A DNA stretch of 64,000 nt from Meloidogyne chitwoodi (GCA_015183035.1 JACZZP010000012.1:310001-374000); one strand, 5' to 3'. Positions 34,781-47,200 are shown, counted from the stretch's first letter. Translations and numbers: made by a program. The notes: a model not told the origin generated them from the letters alone.

Positions 34781-37700
34781 ATGATTCAAAATTATTTTAT
34801 TGTTATTATTTTATTCCTTGTCTTTCTTAGGTCTGTTAATATGGGAGGGAATTATCAGGATACAGGACAGTATGAATTTTGATATTTTTATTTTATTTTT
34901 AAATAAATAAATACAATTTAAAAAGAATTAATAAATACCATAACTTGACTAATCACTTAATAAACCATAAAATTGCTTTTCAGCGGTAAAGGACGATTCA
35001 GAGTCGGCCGATTCAAAATAGCTCAAATAACTTTTTTCATTTTAAACCCTTTCAGATAATTTTTATGTCATTCGAAAGAGTTCGAAAAGTAGAGTTTTTT
35101 CACTAATTTGACCGATCAGATCAGTTGATTTAAAAAAAAGTTACATCCGAAAAACGCGAAAATCACGATTTTTCACTTTTATCGCGCTATAACTTTTTGT
35201 TGAGTGATCTGATTGGATCGATCCCATTGGTTAAATTTATCCGCTTATCGGATGCTTTCGATTAATAAAAGAACTGTTCAGATCGGTTAAGAAATAAAAA
35301 AGTTATGGCCAAAACAATCGGCTACTCTGAATCGGCCGATGTGAATCGTCCTCTACCTCTTTTCAGAGTATAATTCCTCAAATTTAGTTATAGTTGAACA
35401 AAGTTGAACTTTATTAAAAGCAATCAAACTTTATTTTATGTTTTTAGTGTTCTTCTGACCGATATGAAAAATACACATCATAAACTCGATTACTTAAATA
35501 CTGACCAATGCATGCTTCGCCCGGGTCAACGCGAACATGGTTCTTATGGTCTAATATTCGAAACACCTAATATTTTATGTGACGAGTAAATTAATTAATT
35601 TAAAAAAATATTTAAAATATTTTTTAGATTGGTAATATGCTATCCAAGCCAATTGGTAGCAAATAATACATTAAATGGTATTATTCCAGCAATTCCTTAT
35701 CGACTTCGTGAATCTAGAAGGGTGAGTTATTAAATCTGTTTTTTGTTTTTAAGAGCTTTGAAAAGTTATATTAAATGTGGATTTTCTGGTCACATTATGC
35801 TTGTAATAAATAGGGGCGTTGAAATGGCCTTAGTTAAAAAATCAACCTATTTCATATTTTTCAATAAATTCAAAAAATTTTAAAATTTATTTTTAAAGAA
35901 TAATGTTACCAAACTTTGCGAAAAAAAACGTCATGAATTTTGCAATGTAAAAACAAATAAACATCTGTGTTCAACAGGAAAGCCAGCTTCAAGTATTTGG
36001 CATGGAATTTTTCTTAAAACTGAATATTTGACGAAAAACGTTAAAAACGGATCATTTTTCTTCACAACCATTTATTTATCTATTAATAATCAAAAGTATC
36101 TGTAGTTTTTAATTTATGGGAAATTTTAAAGTTAGACTTAAAAGGCACTGAACTGGCTCAATTTTAATCAAAATTACCTTTAGATAGGGTAGACTTATAT
36201 CTATTTTATTTCTGAACCGATTAGGATATTTGTGGTGTCATTCGGAAGAGCTCAGAAAACTGAGTCGAACAAGGTGTGGGAGAAGATGATCCGACAATTA
36301 AGAACCGAGTTACAGTAGTTTGAAAATCGAAAAACCATAGAGGGTAGTAAGCTCATTTTGGTGATTACTGAGGCTGCACACTATTTATTCTTAGGCAGAA
36401 ATTGATAATTAAAATATAAAACACCTTAATAAATCAAAGTTTATTTGAAGACTATTTTACATTTAATTAAACTAAATTTCAGATATCTTGTAAATAATAC
36501 TCAATTTTTTAACATTGAATTTGGTCGGAAGGAGGACATTTTTACACGAATTCATAAAAAATACTTATATATTCGTGGAGAAGGCGAGGAAGGTTTAAAT
36601 TTTTTAAATTAAACCTTTCTTTTAAATATTTTAGAAGAATATTTAACTTCTAAAGTAATTTTTTCTGATGAACATCTCGCTAAAGAATATTTATCTAAAA
36701 TAAACAAGGGTGCTTATTTACACAAATATGCTGGTTTATGGGCTCTAGGATTGGATATATTACCAACCAGAGCTCAGAGATCTTTACATTTGTTTGTTTA
36801 TAGAGGTTGTGGTTGTCCAATTGATGTTTGGGTATGTGCTTATATTTATTGTAGTATTTGATTACTATTAGATATTTACAGGGAGCAATAAGCAAACTTA
36901 TTGAAATTGTCGGGTTTGAGTACACACCCCATTTATTCGCAAGAAAATATTTTGTCTAAAGTCATTTTTTGAGTGTAAAATATTTTCTTGCGAATAAATG
37001 GGGTGTGTACCCAATCCAGAAAAGTTCTCAAAATTAAATAACTTAAAAAATTTAGTACAAGACTCCAACGACACCTGACTCATTAGTGCCTCAACTACCG
37101 AAAATAACTGGAAAGGGAATTTTAGATAAAGACTGCTCAAAAAGATACACCAATAACTCTCAATATCCATTGGGAAAAATTACTAATGAAGAAAAAATTG
37201 TTGAGTTTATATTTTGGACGGGTACAGAAGGAAAGAAAGCAAGAATTGAATTGTTTAATTCTAAAAGGAAATCTCCTCTTTTCCAAATTAATTTTTCTGA
37301 TAAAGAAATGAGTATTAAAGATTTTGAGGTAATTTTCAATTAATTTTATCTCAAAATTTTGCAATTTTTCTTGTTTAAATGAACACCCCATATATTCGCG
37401 AGAAAATATTTTATTGTTCGTTAATTTTTGAAGTTAAAATATTTTTGCGAATTAATGAGGTGTATACTTGGTTACCTAATTTTTCCTTTTATATTAGAGA
37501 TCGGAACGGGAACGGGTCCCGATCCCGTTTCCCGATCCTTTTCCCGGCTTTTTCTGAGTCACCGGGAGAAACCGGGATCGGGAATAACCGGTTTTCCCGT
37601 TTCGAGTCACTCCCGGTCATTAAATTTCCAATTCCCGGTCATTTTCCCGGATTCCCGGTTTCTCGGTCGGAACCCGCTTATTTTTGGATCTTGAAAATAT

Positions 37701-40700
37701 TCGGGAATTCCCAATTTTCCCGGTCCGGTCGTTCCATTCTAAAATTTCCCGGTCCCGGGTTTCTCAAAATTCCGATCTCTATTTTCTATATTCTTATTTT
37801 TCCGCTAATATATGGGAACTTAAAATTAACAAATTCCAAAATTTTTGCAATAATTTATTTAGGACTCATACGAAACTAATGTTTTGATTACTGGAGAGAC
37901 AATATATGTTACAATACGTTTAAGTAAATATTATATTTGGGTATTATTTCAAACTGATGCAATTGAGGAAAATATTCGTCCAAAATTATTTGTTGAAAAT
38001 TGGTGGAAAGGAAAATTTTATGGATACAATATTAATTTGATAATTGATGGTGATCTATTCGTAGTCACCCCTGTACTTGTTAATACAATGAATGAGACAG
38101 ATGTCGAGAAGGTATGAAAGATGGAACATGCTGGTTTAGGTACACCTCCCATTTATTCGCAAGAAAATATTTTATTGTTTGATTGTAAAATATTTTCTTG
38201 CGAATAAATGGGGAGTGTACTTAGATAATTTCACAAAATATTTGTAAACTTCTCGAGAATAACAATAAATAATTTTATTTAAAAAATAAAATTATTTTAA
38301 TTTAAATGAATATCCAAACATAAGAATTAAAAGTTATATCTTCTTAAATCTATTTTAAAAATTTTATTTTTAGTGGGCAGAAGCTTTTGATCATCAAATT
38401 AAAATGCCTTTTTCGAAAACTTTCAGAGCGGAAGGTATTGAATTAAACTTTTTATTTCTTTGTATGCTCAACAAATATTCAAAACAATTTTCCATAAAGT
38501 TAATGCACGGTGTATCAGAAGAGAATAATTATAGTTTGTTTATTCATATTTAAGGGTTGCAGATTTTAGTTGCTAAAAAACGCAAAATTGTGACTACATA
38601 AAATATTTGTTAAAAAAATATTAAATGTAAGGGAAAATAGGACAAAATGTCACTAAGGGAAAAAAGGACAAAATGTCATTATAGGAAAATAGGACAAAAT
38701 GTCATTATAGGAAAATAGGACAAAATGTCATTATAGGAAAATAGGACAAAATGTCATTATAGGAAAATAGGACAAAATGTCATTATAGGAAAATAGGACA
38801 AAATGTCATTATAGGAAAAAAGGACAAAATGTCACTAAGGGAAAAAAGGACAAAATGTCCGTGAGTATTTTACGATTTTTTTATAAATTTGCTGTCATAA
38901 ATTATTTTTGACCTTTTTTCAATATTTAAGTTACTTTTTTGTCTGAAATTTGGCAAAAAATGGTCAAAATAGTTAAAATAGTTGCCAATAGTTGCCTTAA
39001 AATCAACAAATTATTGCTCAATTATCCGTTTTTTGTGCATATCTCGACTTGTACATTCAGCAAAATAAAAATAATTAAAAAATAAAATCTGCATCCCTAT
39101 ATATTTTATAAGGATTAATTAATTTATTACAGTTGGACACACTGTCGTTGCATTGGCTGTAGATTTAGATAAAGATCAATTTGAAATATACTATTCAAAA
39201 AATGTATAAAAAAAATTTTAATTTATATACAAAAATTAAAAAAATTTTTAAGGGTGCAAAGGAAGTATTATTCAAAAATAACACTGATTTTTTGAAAGTT
39301 AAAAAGGGAGAACCTTTTGATTATGAAATAAACATTGAATTAATTGATAATGATACAATTAATTTAAATATTAGATTGAATGATTTTTATAAGGAAAACA
39401 TGACAGTTGATTTGCCAATTTGGATGATTGATCGATTAGTTGTTAGTTAAATTTTCAACAAAATATTTAATTTAAAATTCAGATTGATGGTGATATTCAA
39501 CTTTTGTATTTTGATATTGAGGAGATGAATGTACCTGAATCTCCTTTTTATGAATATACCCAACAAATAAATTCACTAAAAAGTTATGGAACTATTCTGT
39601 GTTTTGAAGCAGAGGTTTTTAACATAGAGAAAATGAGGAAAATCGGACAAATGAATGAAGGCGAGCAAATGGACGAAAACGAGAAGGGAAGCGGCGAGCA
39701 AATGGAGGGCAGCGAACAAATGGCGGAAAGAGGCGAGCAAAGGGACGAAAGGGAGGAATTGGAAGGAAGTGGCGAGCAAATGGACAGCGAGAAATTGGAA
39801 GGAAGCGGCGAGCAAATGGAGGGCAGTGGCGAGCAAATGGAAAGAAGTGGCGAGCAAATGGAGGACAGCGGAATATTTAATTTTCAAATATTTTTGAATC
39901 ACGACTCATTTTTGCCTGGAAAAAATAGTAATTTTAAATATTTTTTAAATTCACGAGGGTGGGCTTGGCATTTTGTCTTTAAACGATGGCCATTCTTCTC
40001 TTCGTTCTTTATTCATCTCTCTATTTCCGCCATCCCCCGCAGGGACAAAAACATTCCACAAAAATAATAGGGGAGCAGCCGCGGTAATCACCTAGATGAG
40101 CTTGGTCCCCCCTTTGGTTTTTCGATTTTCAAAGTCCTATAGCTTTGCTTGGGCATTTATTAGAAATTTGATTTTATATTTAATATTTTTTATTTTTAAG
40201 ATATGGAAACTATCCTGTATTTGAAATTCAATTTTGATCCTGAAATTTATCAATTTAGTGGATCAAGTATTTCATATAAAGGAGGAAATGATGCTTACCT
40301 AAAAATGAACACTTATTTAAATAATAGTTGGGGAAAAGCAGAAATTCAAAGAAATCCAATTGGAATGACTGGTGTGCCCATTGTTGTTTTAATTTATGCA
40401 GATAAAGATTTCTACAAAATTAGTGTCAATGGTGGTGATTTTATTTATTTCCCACACAAATACCCTTCATGGGCAATTAATAATATTATGGCAAGTTTAT
40501 TTTTGTTTTATTAAAAAAATTAAAATATATCTAGGGATGTCAAGGTATTTGTAAAAATTATTCGATTCCTCTCGTCAAGCTGATCACGAATATATAAGAA
40601 TTTCTTACCAGAGACGAATACTCGCCGAGATACAGGTCGCTGAAAATTGAAAAACCATAGGGGGGAGTAAGCTCCTTCAAGTGATTACCGCGGCTGTTGA

Positions 40701-41818
40701 ATTTTTCACCTTAAAAATAAGCTTACTCCCCCTATGGTTTTGTGAGTTTCAGTGACCTGTATCTCGGCGAGTATTCGTCTCTGGTAAGAAATTCTTATAT
40801 ATTCGTGATCAGCTTGACGAGAGGAATCGAATGGTATGTATTATATATTTTGAGCTCGGATCCTATATACTAATGAACAGCCAAAATAACTATAAAAAAT
40901 AAATAAAAATAATTTTTAAATTTATTTTTAGATCACTGGAACTGTTGATAAAGTTGATTTTAGTTCATATAGGAGTAATTTGTCTAGCTGTCGACAAATT
41001 GAAAAAAATAATAATTTGACTCAATTTGAGTTACAAAATAATATTTTAAAAATTGAAAAAAATTTAAAAAATAAAAGTGAAATAATAATTAAATTGACAA
41101 CGCCTGAGCTATTTAATGAAAATATTACAATTAATTTTTTAAATGGTGCTATTGAATTTAATGAACAATGTTTTTTAATTTAATTAATTTTTATTAAATT
41201 TAATTTATAGTTGGGCACACAATCCTTCAATTAAATATTTCAAAAAATTGTTCAAGTGTAAATTCTTATACTGTGAGTTTATTATTTTTTAATTACTTAA
41301 ATTTAAAATTAAATTCCAAAAAAAAATCCAAAAAAAATTTCCAAAACCTAATGAATTTAAAAATATATAATTATTCAATTTTAAATTTTTTTTAATTTTT
41401 TAAGAATGGAGAATGGTTAAATACATTTAATGAAACAACTAATCAATGTGAACAAAATAAACATAATTTGGAAGAAAATCAAAATATTAGGATTAATATT
41501 AAAATTAATGGAACTTATCAATTTAACTGTGAAATAGAAACAATAAATAATATTTTTGAAATTAATGGAACTATTAAAATTCCATTTTCTGCGACACAAT
41601 ATATTCAGGTATAGAAGGACTTTTTAAAGAAAAATATTTTTTAAATTTACTAATTTCGAATGAACTACATTTATAGCTTAAAAATGTCCTTATCTCCTTG
41701 GGTTATTAACCTTTTAAATTAGCCTAAAATTTAATTTTAAATTTTTATTTATTTTTTTCTCTTTTAGGTTACTGAATTCAATGAAAATAAGAATATAACT
41801 TTTAGAAGAAGATATTAA
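34781..41818 (+). CDS. Gene E: secreted multi-domain galectin-like glycoprotein, paralog of D
   Basis: Signal-peptide exon 34781-34869 (MIQNYFIVIILFLVFLRSV). Next exon 35448-35585 (HVLLTDMKN, DQCMLRPGQ, GSYGLIF). Further exons near 35629, 35900, 36482, 36632, 37060-37328, 37862-38113, 38373, 39132, 39254-39445, 39483-39925, 40201-40490, 40932-41180, 41210, 41405-41612 and 41768-41818 (ITFRRRY, TAA). The same domain order as D: an unrecognised Cys-containing N-terminus (GAYLHKYAGLWALGLDILP), then several galectin-like sandwiches (VTIRLSKYYIWVLF; GEPFDYEINIELI with PIWMIDRLVV; FYKISVNGGDFIYFPHKYPS). A Glu/Ser/Gln-rich repeat is inserted in one domain (separate entry). Canonical sugar-contact residues are not obvious. 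Rich in N-glycosylation sequons. Introns are crowded with MITEs. Confidence 0.7.
34985..35356. repeat. Inverted-repeat MITE in E intron 1
   Basis: Left end AGGACGATTCAGAGTCGGCC, right end the inverse with AATCGGCCGATGTGAATCGT. Arms of about 30 bp flank 310 bp of non-coding DNA. Paralog D's intron 1 is only 50 bp, so this is a later insertion. Not related to M1 or M2. Confidence 0.8.
36195..36385. repeat. MITE family M1 fragment in E intron
   Basis: Contains GGTGTCATTCGGAAGAGCTC, ACTGAGTCGAA, AAAATCGAAAAACCATAGAG and GGTGATTACTGAGGCTGCAC. Diverged single-arm copy. Confidence 0.7.
36917..37011. repeat. Hairpin MITE family M2
   Basis: GTACACACCCCATTTATTCG... and its inverse ...CGAATAAATGGGGTGTGTAC form a near-perfect 38-40 bp stem around a short centre containing AAAGTCATTTTTTGAG. 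Cleanest copy in the window. Confidence 0.88.
37375..37470. repeat. Hairpin MITE family M2, diverged
   Basis: AACACCCCATATATTCGCGAG at the left and GCGAATTAATGAGGTGTATA at the right. Same intron as the CGGGA-type repeat below. Confidence 0.75.
37497..37775. repeat. CGGGA/TCCCG degenerate repeat block
   Basis: 280 bp of interspersed CGGGAACGGGTCCCGATCCCG-like words on both strands, very GC-rich for this region. It produces long spurious open frames in several phases. Intron of E. Confidence 0.75.
38138..38222. repeat. Hairpin MITE family M2
   Basis: TACACCTCCCATTTATTCGC and its inverse GCGAATAAATGGGGAGTGTA with a 10-20 bp centre. It occupies the intron homologous to the one holding the copy at 24022 in D. 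Confidence 0.88.
38625..38870 (+). repeat. 26-bp minisatellite GGAAAATAGGACAAAATGTC
   Basis: About nine tandem units of AGGAAAATAGGACAAAATGT plus CATTAT, bordered by variants with CACTAAGGGAAAAAAGGAC. Located in an E intron. The reverse complement of a border variant (TGGCATTTTGTCC ... CCCTTAGTGACC) also occurs at 51652 and 53315. Confidence 0.88.
39650..39870 (+). repeat. In-frame coding minisatellite (SGEQMEG) in gene E
   Basis: A G/A-rich tandem repeat of variants of GGCGAGCAAATGGAGGGCAG stays open in the E frame and encodes repeated GEQME / GSGEQ / EELEGSGEQ units, about 70 residues. D has only a short sequence at this point (NLEEMENGAGF). The repeat would be a flexible acidic loop projecting from a galectin-like sheet. 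All frames are open because no unit contains a stop, so the coding status rests on flanking homology. Confidence 0.75.
40070..40160. repeat. MITE family M1 fragment
   Basis: GCAGCCGCGGTAATCACCTA followed by GAGCTTGGTCCCCCCTTTGG and a TTTTCGATTTTC tract. One arm only, in an E intron. Confidence 0.75.
40540..40865. repeat. MITE family M1, complete palindromic copy
   Basis: Arms begin ATTCGATTCCTCTCGTCAAG and end with the inverse, CTTGACGAGAGGAATCGAAT. Both carry GAGATACAGGTC and the ACCATAGGGGGGAGTAAGCT core. GTGATTACCGCGGCTG lies at the centre (40681). Intron of E. Confidence 0.85.
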
Positions 41819-42867
41819 ATAATAATTAATTTTATTAATTATTTATGGATAAATGATAATATTTATTAATAATATTTTTTTTAATTATTTTGTAATATTT
41901 TTATTTTTATAAATTTCCCTTTTAAAATTGTCCATAACCTTCTAAAAAGTGAAAAATAAAATTTAAAAAATAAAATAAAAACATATATTTGTGGGTAATT
42001 TAACTTTTCAATCAATCCTTTATTTTTTTGCTATTTAAAAAAATTAGCAAAAAAATATTTTTTTTAAAAAAAGTCACTTGAAAAGATCAACAACTAATAA
42101 TATACATTGAACTTTTCTTACTCTTAAATATATTTCCGGAAGAGATTAATTATTTATTTAAAAAGCTTTTTTTAAGTTTAAGCGTCCCTTTAAACTTAAA
42201 GTAATTTATTTTAAAAAATTTATTTTAAATAGAATCAATATTTTTAATCAAAACATATGTGTTTTTAAAATATAATTGTGTACTATTAATGTTTTTAAAT
42301 ATTTATTGAGTGAAGCATTTGTGCTTTTTCTTTTTTTCTTCAGTCTAAAATGCATTAAAAGACACACTTTTGCTTTAAAACTTGGGCATTTTCTCTTTTC
42401 AATTGATTATAAATTAATAATGTATATTAAACATTTTTAAATAGATTTTACTTATAATACTTGTATTTTGTTATTAATGACTAAAACACAAATAAACTGT
42501 AGAATTTAATTTATACACAAATAAAATTATTTATATTTAAGTTTGAACTTAAAGTTTGTTTTAATTAAAATTGTAATTTTAAGTTTTATTTACATATAAC
42601 TCAAGTTTATTTTAATTTACTCTTTAAAGCTGCGCTTAGACTCTTTGTATTTTGTTTAGCTTAACTTATTGTTTGTTAATCTTTTGTTTTTTGCTAAAGT
42701 TTAAGCTTGAATTTTTATTGTATTTAATTTTAGATTTTTAAACTTTTCTCCTCTTCCCCCTCTCTTTATTTTAATTTTTATTGCTATATGTAAAGCTCCT
42801 ATTTGGCATACTATTTTATTGTTTGCCACCACAGCATTATCAATATAATAATATTATTTGCAATAAA
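41819..42867. other. Intergenic spacer, asph promoter
   Basis: About 1 kb, AT-rich, with scattered AAGTTTAA/TTAAACTT words. No ORF above noise, RNA gene or inverted repeat recognised. The last 150 bp should hold the promoter and 5' UTR of the next gene. Confidence 0.6.
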
Positions 42868-44225
42868 ATGGCAGGAAGTGGATCACCCCCTAGGCATGCA
42901 CCACTGTTACGACGTCAGACTTCTAATTGTGAGAGATTTATTATTATTAGATAGATTATTATTCTAAAAATGACTTTAGAACCAGAAAAAAATCAGAATT
43001 AAATTTAAAAAACCAGAATTAAAGAAAAAACAAAAATCAGAATTAAAGAAAAACAAAAATCAGAATTAACGAAAAACAAAATCAGAATTAATGTTTAAAA
43101 AATCAGAATTAATGTTTATAAAATCAGAATTAAATTTAAAAAATCAGAATTTATATTTAAATAATCAGAATTAAATTAAAAAAATCAGAATTAATGTCTA
43201 AAAAATCAGAATTAATGTTTATAAAATCAGAATTAAATTAAAAAAATCAGAATTAATGTCTAAAAAATCAGAATTAATGTTTATAAAATCAGAATTAAAT
43301 TAAAAAAATCAGAATTAATGTCTAAAAAATCAGAATTAATGTTTATAAAATCAGAATTAAATTTAAAAAATCAGAATTAATTTTTAAAAAATCAGAATTA
43401 AATTTAAAAAATCAGAATTAATGTTTAAAAAATCGGAATTAAATTAAAAAAATCAGAATTAAGGAAAAACAAAATCAGAATTAAATTTTAAAAAATCAGA
43501 ATAAAGAAAAACAAAATCAGAAGTATTTTTCTCAACTTAAATATTAAACCTTTTTTTCAAGTACCCGGTCAAGTTCATCACATGGCAGTTATGGTTTCTC
43601 CAAACAGGATTGATTATAGCGTTAACAAAGGAGGCCTTCGCTCTTGGGCTGTTATTATTGTGTTTGTTCTGCTTTGTTCTGCAATTTTAAATATTTTTTC
43701 TGAAGAGGGGGAAGGTCGATTTAGAGAGGAGGATATTGGTAATTTTTTGAAAAATATTTTAAAATTAAAAAAAAAATTTTTGAAGAAAAAGAGTCTTTAG
43801 CTGCTCCAGAAGAAAGAATAGAATCTTTTAGTGATGAGGAGGAAACTTACGAAAATAATTACAATCAAAAACCAAAAGAAGAGAGCAAAGGAAAGGCGGA
43901 TGGTGCATTTGGAGAAATACAGGAAGATGAAGAAAATGATAATAATGATGAGGAAGAAGAAGAGGATGAAGATGAAGAAGACGAGGAAGAAGAAAAAAAA
44001 GAGGAGGATGATGAAGAAGATGAGACAAAAATTAATTTTAAAAATGAAGAAGAATTAATGTTGGCAAAATTAAGTGAAAAAAGTATTCATTCAACTAAAA
44101 GAAAAGGAAAAATATCTGCTAAAATAATGGAAGAAAAAGAAAAGTTTGAGCAACAAAAACAAAATGAAGAAAAAGTAGGAAAAAATATTTTAAAAAATCG
44201 ACAAAATAAAATAAAAAGAAAATAA
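42868..44225 (+). other. Possible short isoform of the asph gene (junctin/humbug-like)
   Basis: If the donor at 44175 (AAA|GTAGGA) is not used, exon 3 reads on for 16 codons to TAA at 44223-44225 (NRQNKIKRK). AT-rich sequence with AATAAA near 44350 follows. The product would be the transmembrane helix plus a charged luminal tail without TPR or catalytic domains. This is the plan of vertebrate junctin and humbug, which also come from the ASPH locus. Inference only; no transcript evidence. Confidence 0.4.
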
Positions 44226-47200
44226 TTAAAAAAACATATTTAATTTCAGAGCAACATTAATTCACTGGGATTGTAATTATATTTATATATTTTTTATTTT
44301 TTTTTGTAAAAATTTAATAATTACATATTGTATTTTCTATTTTTATTAAATAAAATATATATTTTTATTTTTTATTTTCATATACCTAGTGTTTTAGTGT
44401 TGTTCTTTAATTTAAATTTTTTGTTAATTTTTTGGAAGTTAAAATTTATTTAAATAATATTTATTAAAAATATAAATAAAAAAATATTTAATATAAATTA
44501 TATAAGGGTGAGACAATAAATCAAGTTGAAGAAGACGAGGAAGAGGAGAAAGAAAAAGAAGAAAACGATGAAAATGCCAAAAATGCAAAAGAAATCCTTT
44601 TAAAAATAAAGGAGCATAGTGAAGATAGGCAAATACATAGAAGAAGAGTTAAGTCTTGGAGAGCATTACAAACTCAAAAAAGTTTGACAGAAGGAATGAG
44701 ACCGAGAAAGTCATTGCTGAAACGAAAACCTAAGCAGGTTAATTTCTGGTTTTAATGTATTTTCAAGTTTTAAGTTTGTTTGATTTTTTATTGTATTTTT
44801 TCAAGTTTGAGTTTTTATTTGTTTCAAGTTTACTGTATATTTTTATGTTTGAGCTTTGTTTATTTCTTTTTAGGGTGTATTTATTTTTATTTCAAGTTTG
44901 AGCTTAAAGTTTGTTGATAAACAAGTTTAATTTATTTATGGTATATATTACGATTTTTTCTAGCATAAATACACAAATGAAATGTTCCAAAAGCCTGATG
45001 ATGCAGATGAGCTAGAAGAGATAAAAGAAAATAACTTAGAAAATGAGCAAATTACTGAACTCGTTGCAAAACATAAATTGTCTGTAATTAAATATTTATT
45101 TAAAAATAAATTTAATATTTTTATAAAAAGGTCAGGTAGCTATAGCACTAGGAAAACAGCTCTTACAAGCAGAAGTGATTTTAAACATAGAAATTTATTG
45201 GATGAAGCAGACTTTCTTTTAGAACAGGCAAATTATTTATTAAAATTATTTTAATATTTTGCTTAAAACTTTAAATTATTATTGTAGCATGATTTTGTTT
45301 CTGCACTTGAAAAATATCAAAAGGTGTTAGTGATTGATAAATACAGTCCTAGGTAAATAAATAAATTTTTTATTTTATTTGTAATTTAAATAAACTTGAA
45401 AAATACAAAACTACAAACTTGAAACAAATATGAAAAAATACAAAACTTGAAACAAATAAAATACATTGAAAACAAATAACAAACATTAAAAAAATACAAC
45501 AAAACTTAAAACAAATAAAATATATTGTAAACAAAAACAAACATTAAAACTTGAAAAAATACAAAACTTAAAAACTCAAACACAAAAAAAAAATACAACA
45601 AAAATTTGAAACAAATAAAATATAAAAACTTGAAACAAATAAGGGCTCATTTTGGTCGCGCAAGAGCTTATCAATTAATGTCTGAATTTGCTTCAGATGG
45701 AGACAGTCGAAAATTATTAGACAAGGCAATGGCAGAATTTGAATTTATTTTATTACAAAATTATTTTGAAGATATTCCAGATGAATTATATAGGTTTTTA
45801 TATTTTATTTAAATATTTTTTTTAATAAAAAAATAGAATTTCTGCCCGTCATTTTGTGGAATGTGCAAGGTTTAGAGGTGCTAATCTCCACAAAATTTTA
45901 CAAATTCAAAGAGCATTGGTTAGAATAAATTTTAAATTAAATTTTTTTAATTTATTAAAAACAAGGTCGATCGTTTTCCTGATGATTTGGATGCACAATG
46001 TGATTTTGGTGCTACTTGGCTTGGAATGAATAGACCAGAAGAGGCTGCTAACGTCTTTAAAAATGTTTAAAAAAATAAAAAAAAATTATTTTAATTTTTC
46101 TTAAAGATTTTAAATGTAAATCCATCACATGCATTAGCACAAGCATATTATGGATATATCCTAAAAGTTTATCAAGGCGATTTGGAAAGAGGGGTAAACC
46201 TAATGAGGAGAGCACTGCGTTCATCTAATAATAAAAATGTTGTGAAAGAACAAAAGTAAAATAAAAAATTAATTTAAATTTATTTATCTTTTTTAAAGAT
46301 TTTATTTTCATTTGGGAGATGCATTAACTCGTTTGGGAAGGTTAAAAGAAGCTTATTCAGTTTATTCAGATGCTGTAAACTATGGTCTCTTCCCTTCGGT
46401 TTTTTTAATTTAAAAAATTTTAAATAAATTTAAAAATCTTTTAAAAAGGTTCTTCAACGTTCCTTGCATAACCTCGAACATTTAACAGCCCATCCTTGGT
46501 GGACAATTGAACAAATTGACTGTTCCAAACAATTGAGACAATTAGAAAGACATTGGACCACAATAAAAGGTTTATTAAATTTAAAAAAATAAATTGAGAC
46601 TCAAATTGACTTTAGTTAGCTTTATTGAACCCTTAGAAATTTAAAAAAAATTTAAAATTTTTTAAAAAAAATTTAGAAGAAGCATTAAATCTGTGGCGCA
46701 ACCACCAACACCTTTTTCACCCTGACAACTATTTTGGTCATTTAATAGAAAAAGAAAAAAATATAACAGGTCATTGGATATTAATAATTAAAGAAAAATC
46801 AGATGAAAATTTAATTCGTGAAGAAATATGTAAAAAAATGCCTTATACTTGCCAAATGTTAAAAGAAGGTGGTGGAAGTAGTGGTTATATTAATTCAATT
46901 TGTGCGAGGGAAAATGTAAAGAAATTTTTAATTTTAATTTTTTTTCTTTTTAAAATTAACTATAAAAGGGTGTGTAAAACATAGAAATTTTTTTTTTTAA
47001 TTTATAATTTTTTGCCAATTTTAAAAAGGTTTGGATAGTCTCAAGTTTGGGTGTCTAGTTGTTCAAAAGCCTTTAACTTTATTTTTCTTCGATGAATTTT
47101 TTTCTTTTTAAAATTGTTCGATTCAGCTTTTCGAGCTCTTTCGAATGATACCATACTCGTCCAAAACTGTACGATGAAAAAAAAATAAAAAAAAATTTAA

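Noticed and set aside
37379..37879. 166-codon frame in a gene E intron
   Set aside because: Lies across the CGGGA-type repeat and an M2 hairpin; Ser/Phe/Pro-rich low complexity, with galectin exons on either side in other frames.
39576..39902. 108-codon minus-strand frame rich in HLLA
   Set aside because: Antisense of the coding minisatellite in gene E, which lacks stops in several frames.
40073..40091. Small-subunit rRNA gene suggested by GCAGCCGCGGTAATCAC
   Set aside because: No rRNA similarity extends beyond the 14-mer; the flanks are MITE sequence.
43831..44058. 75-codon Met/Lys/Arg-rich frame
   Set aside because: It is a shifted frame of the GAA/GAG-rich acidic exon of the asph gene; the real frame reads EEEEEDEDEEDEEEE and joins the neighbouring exons.
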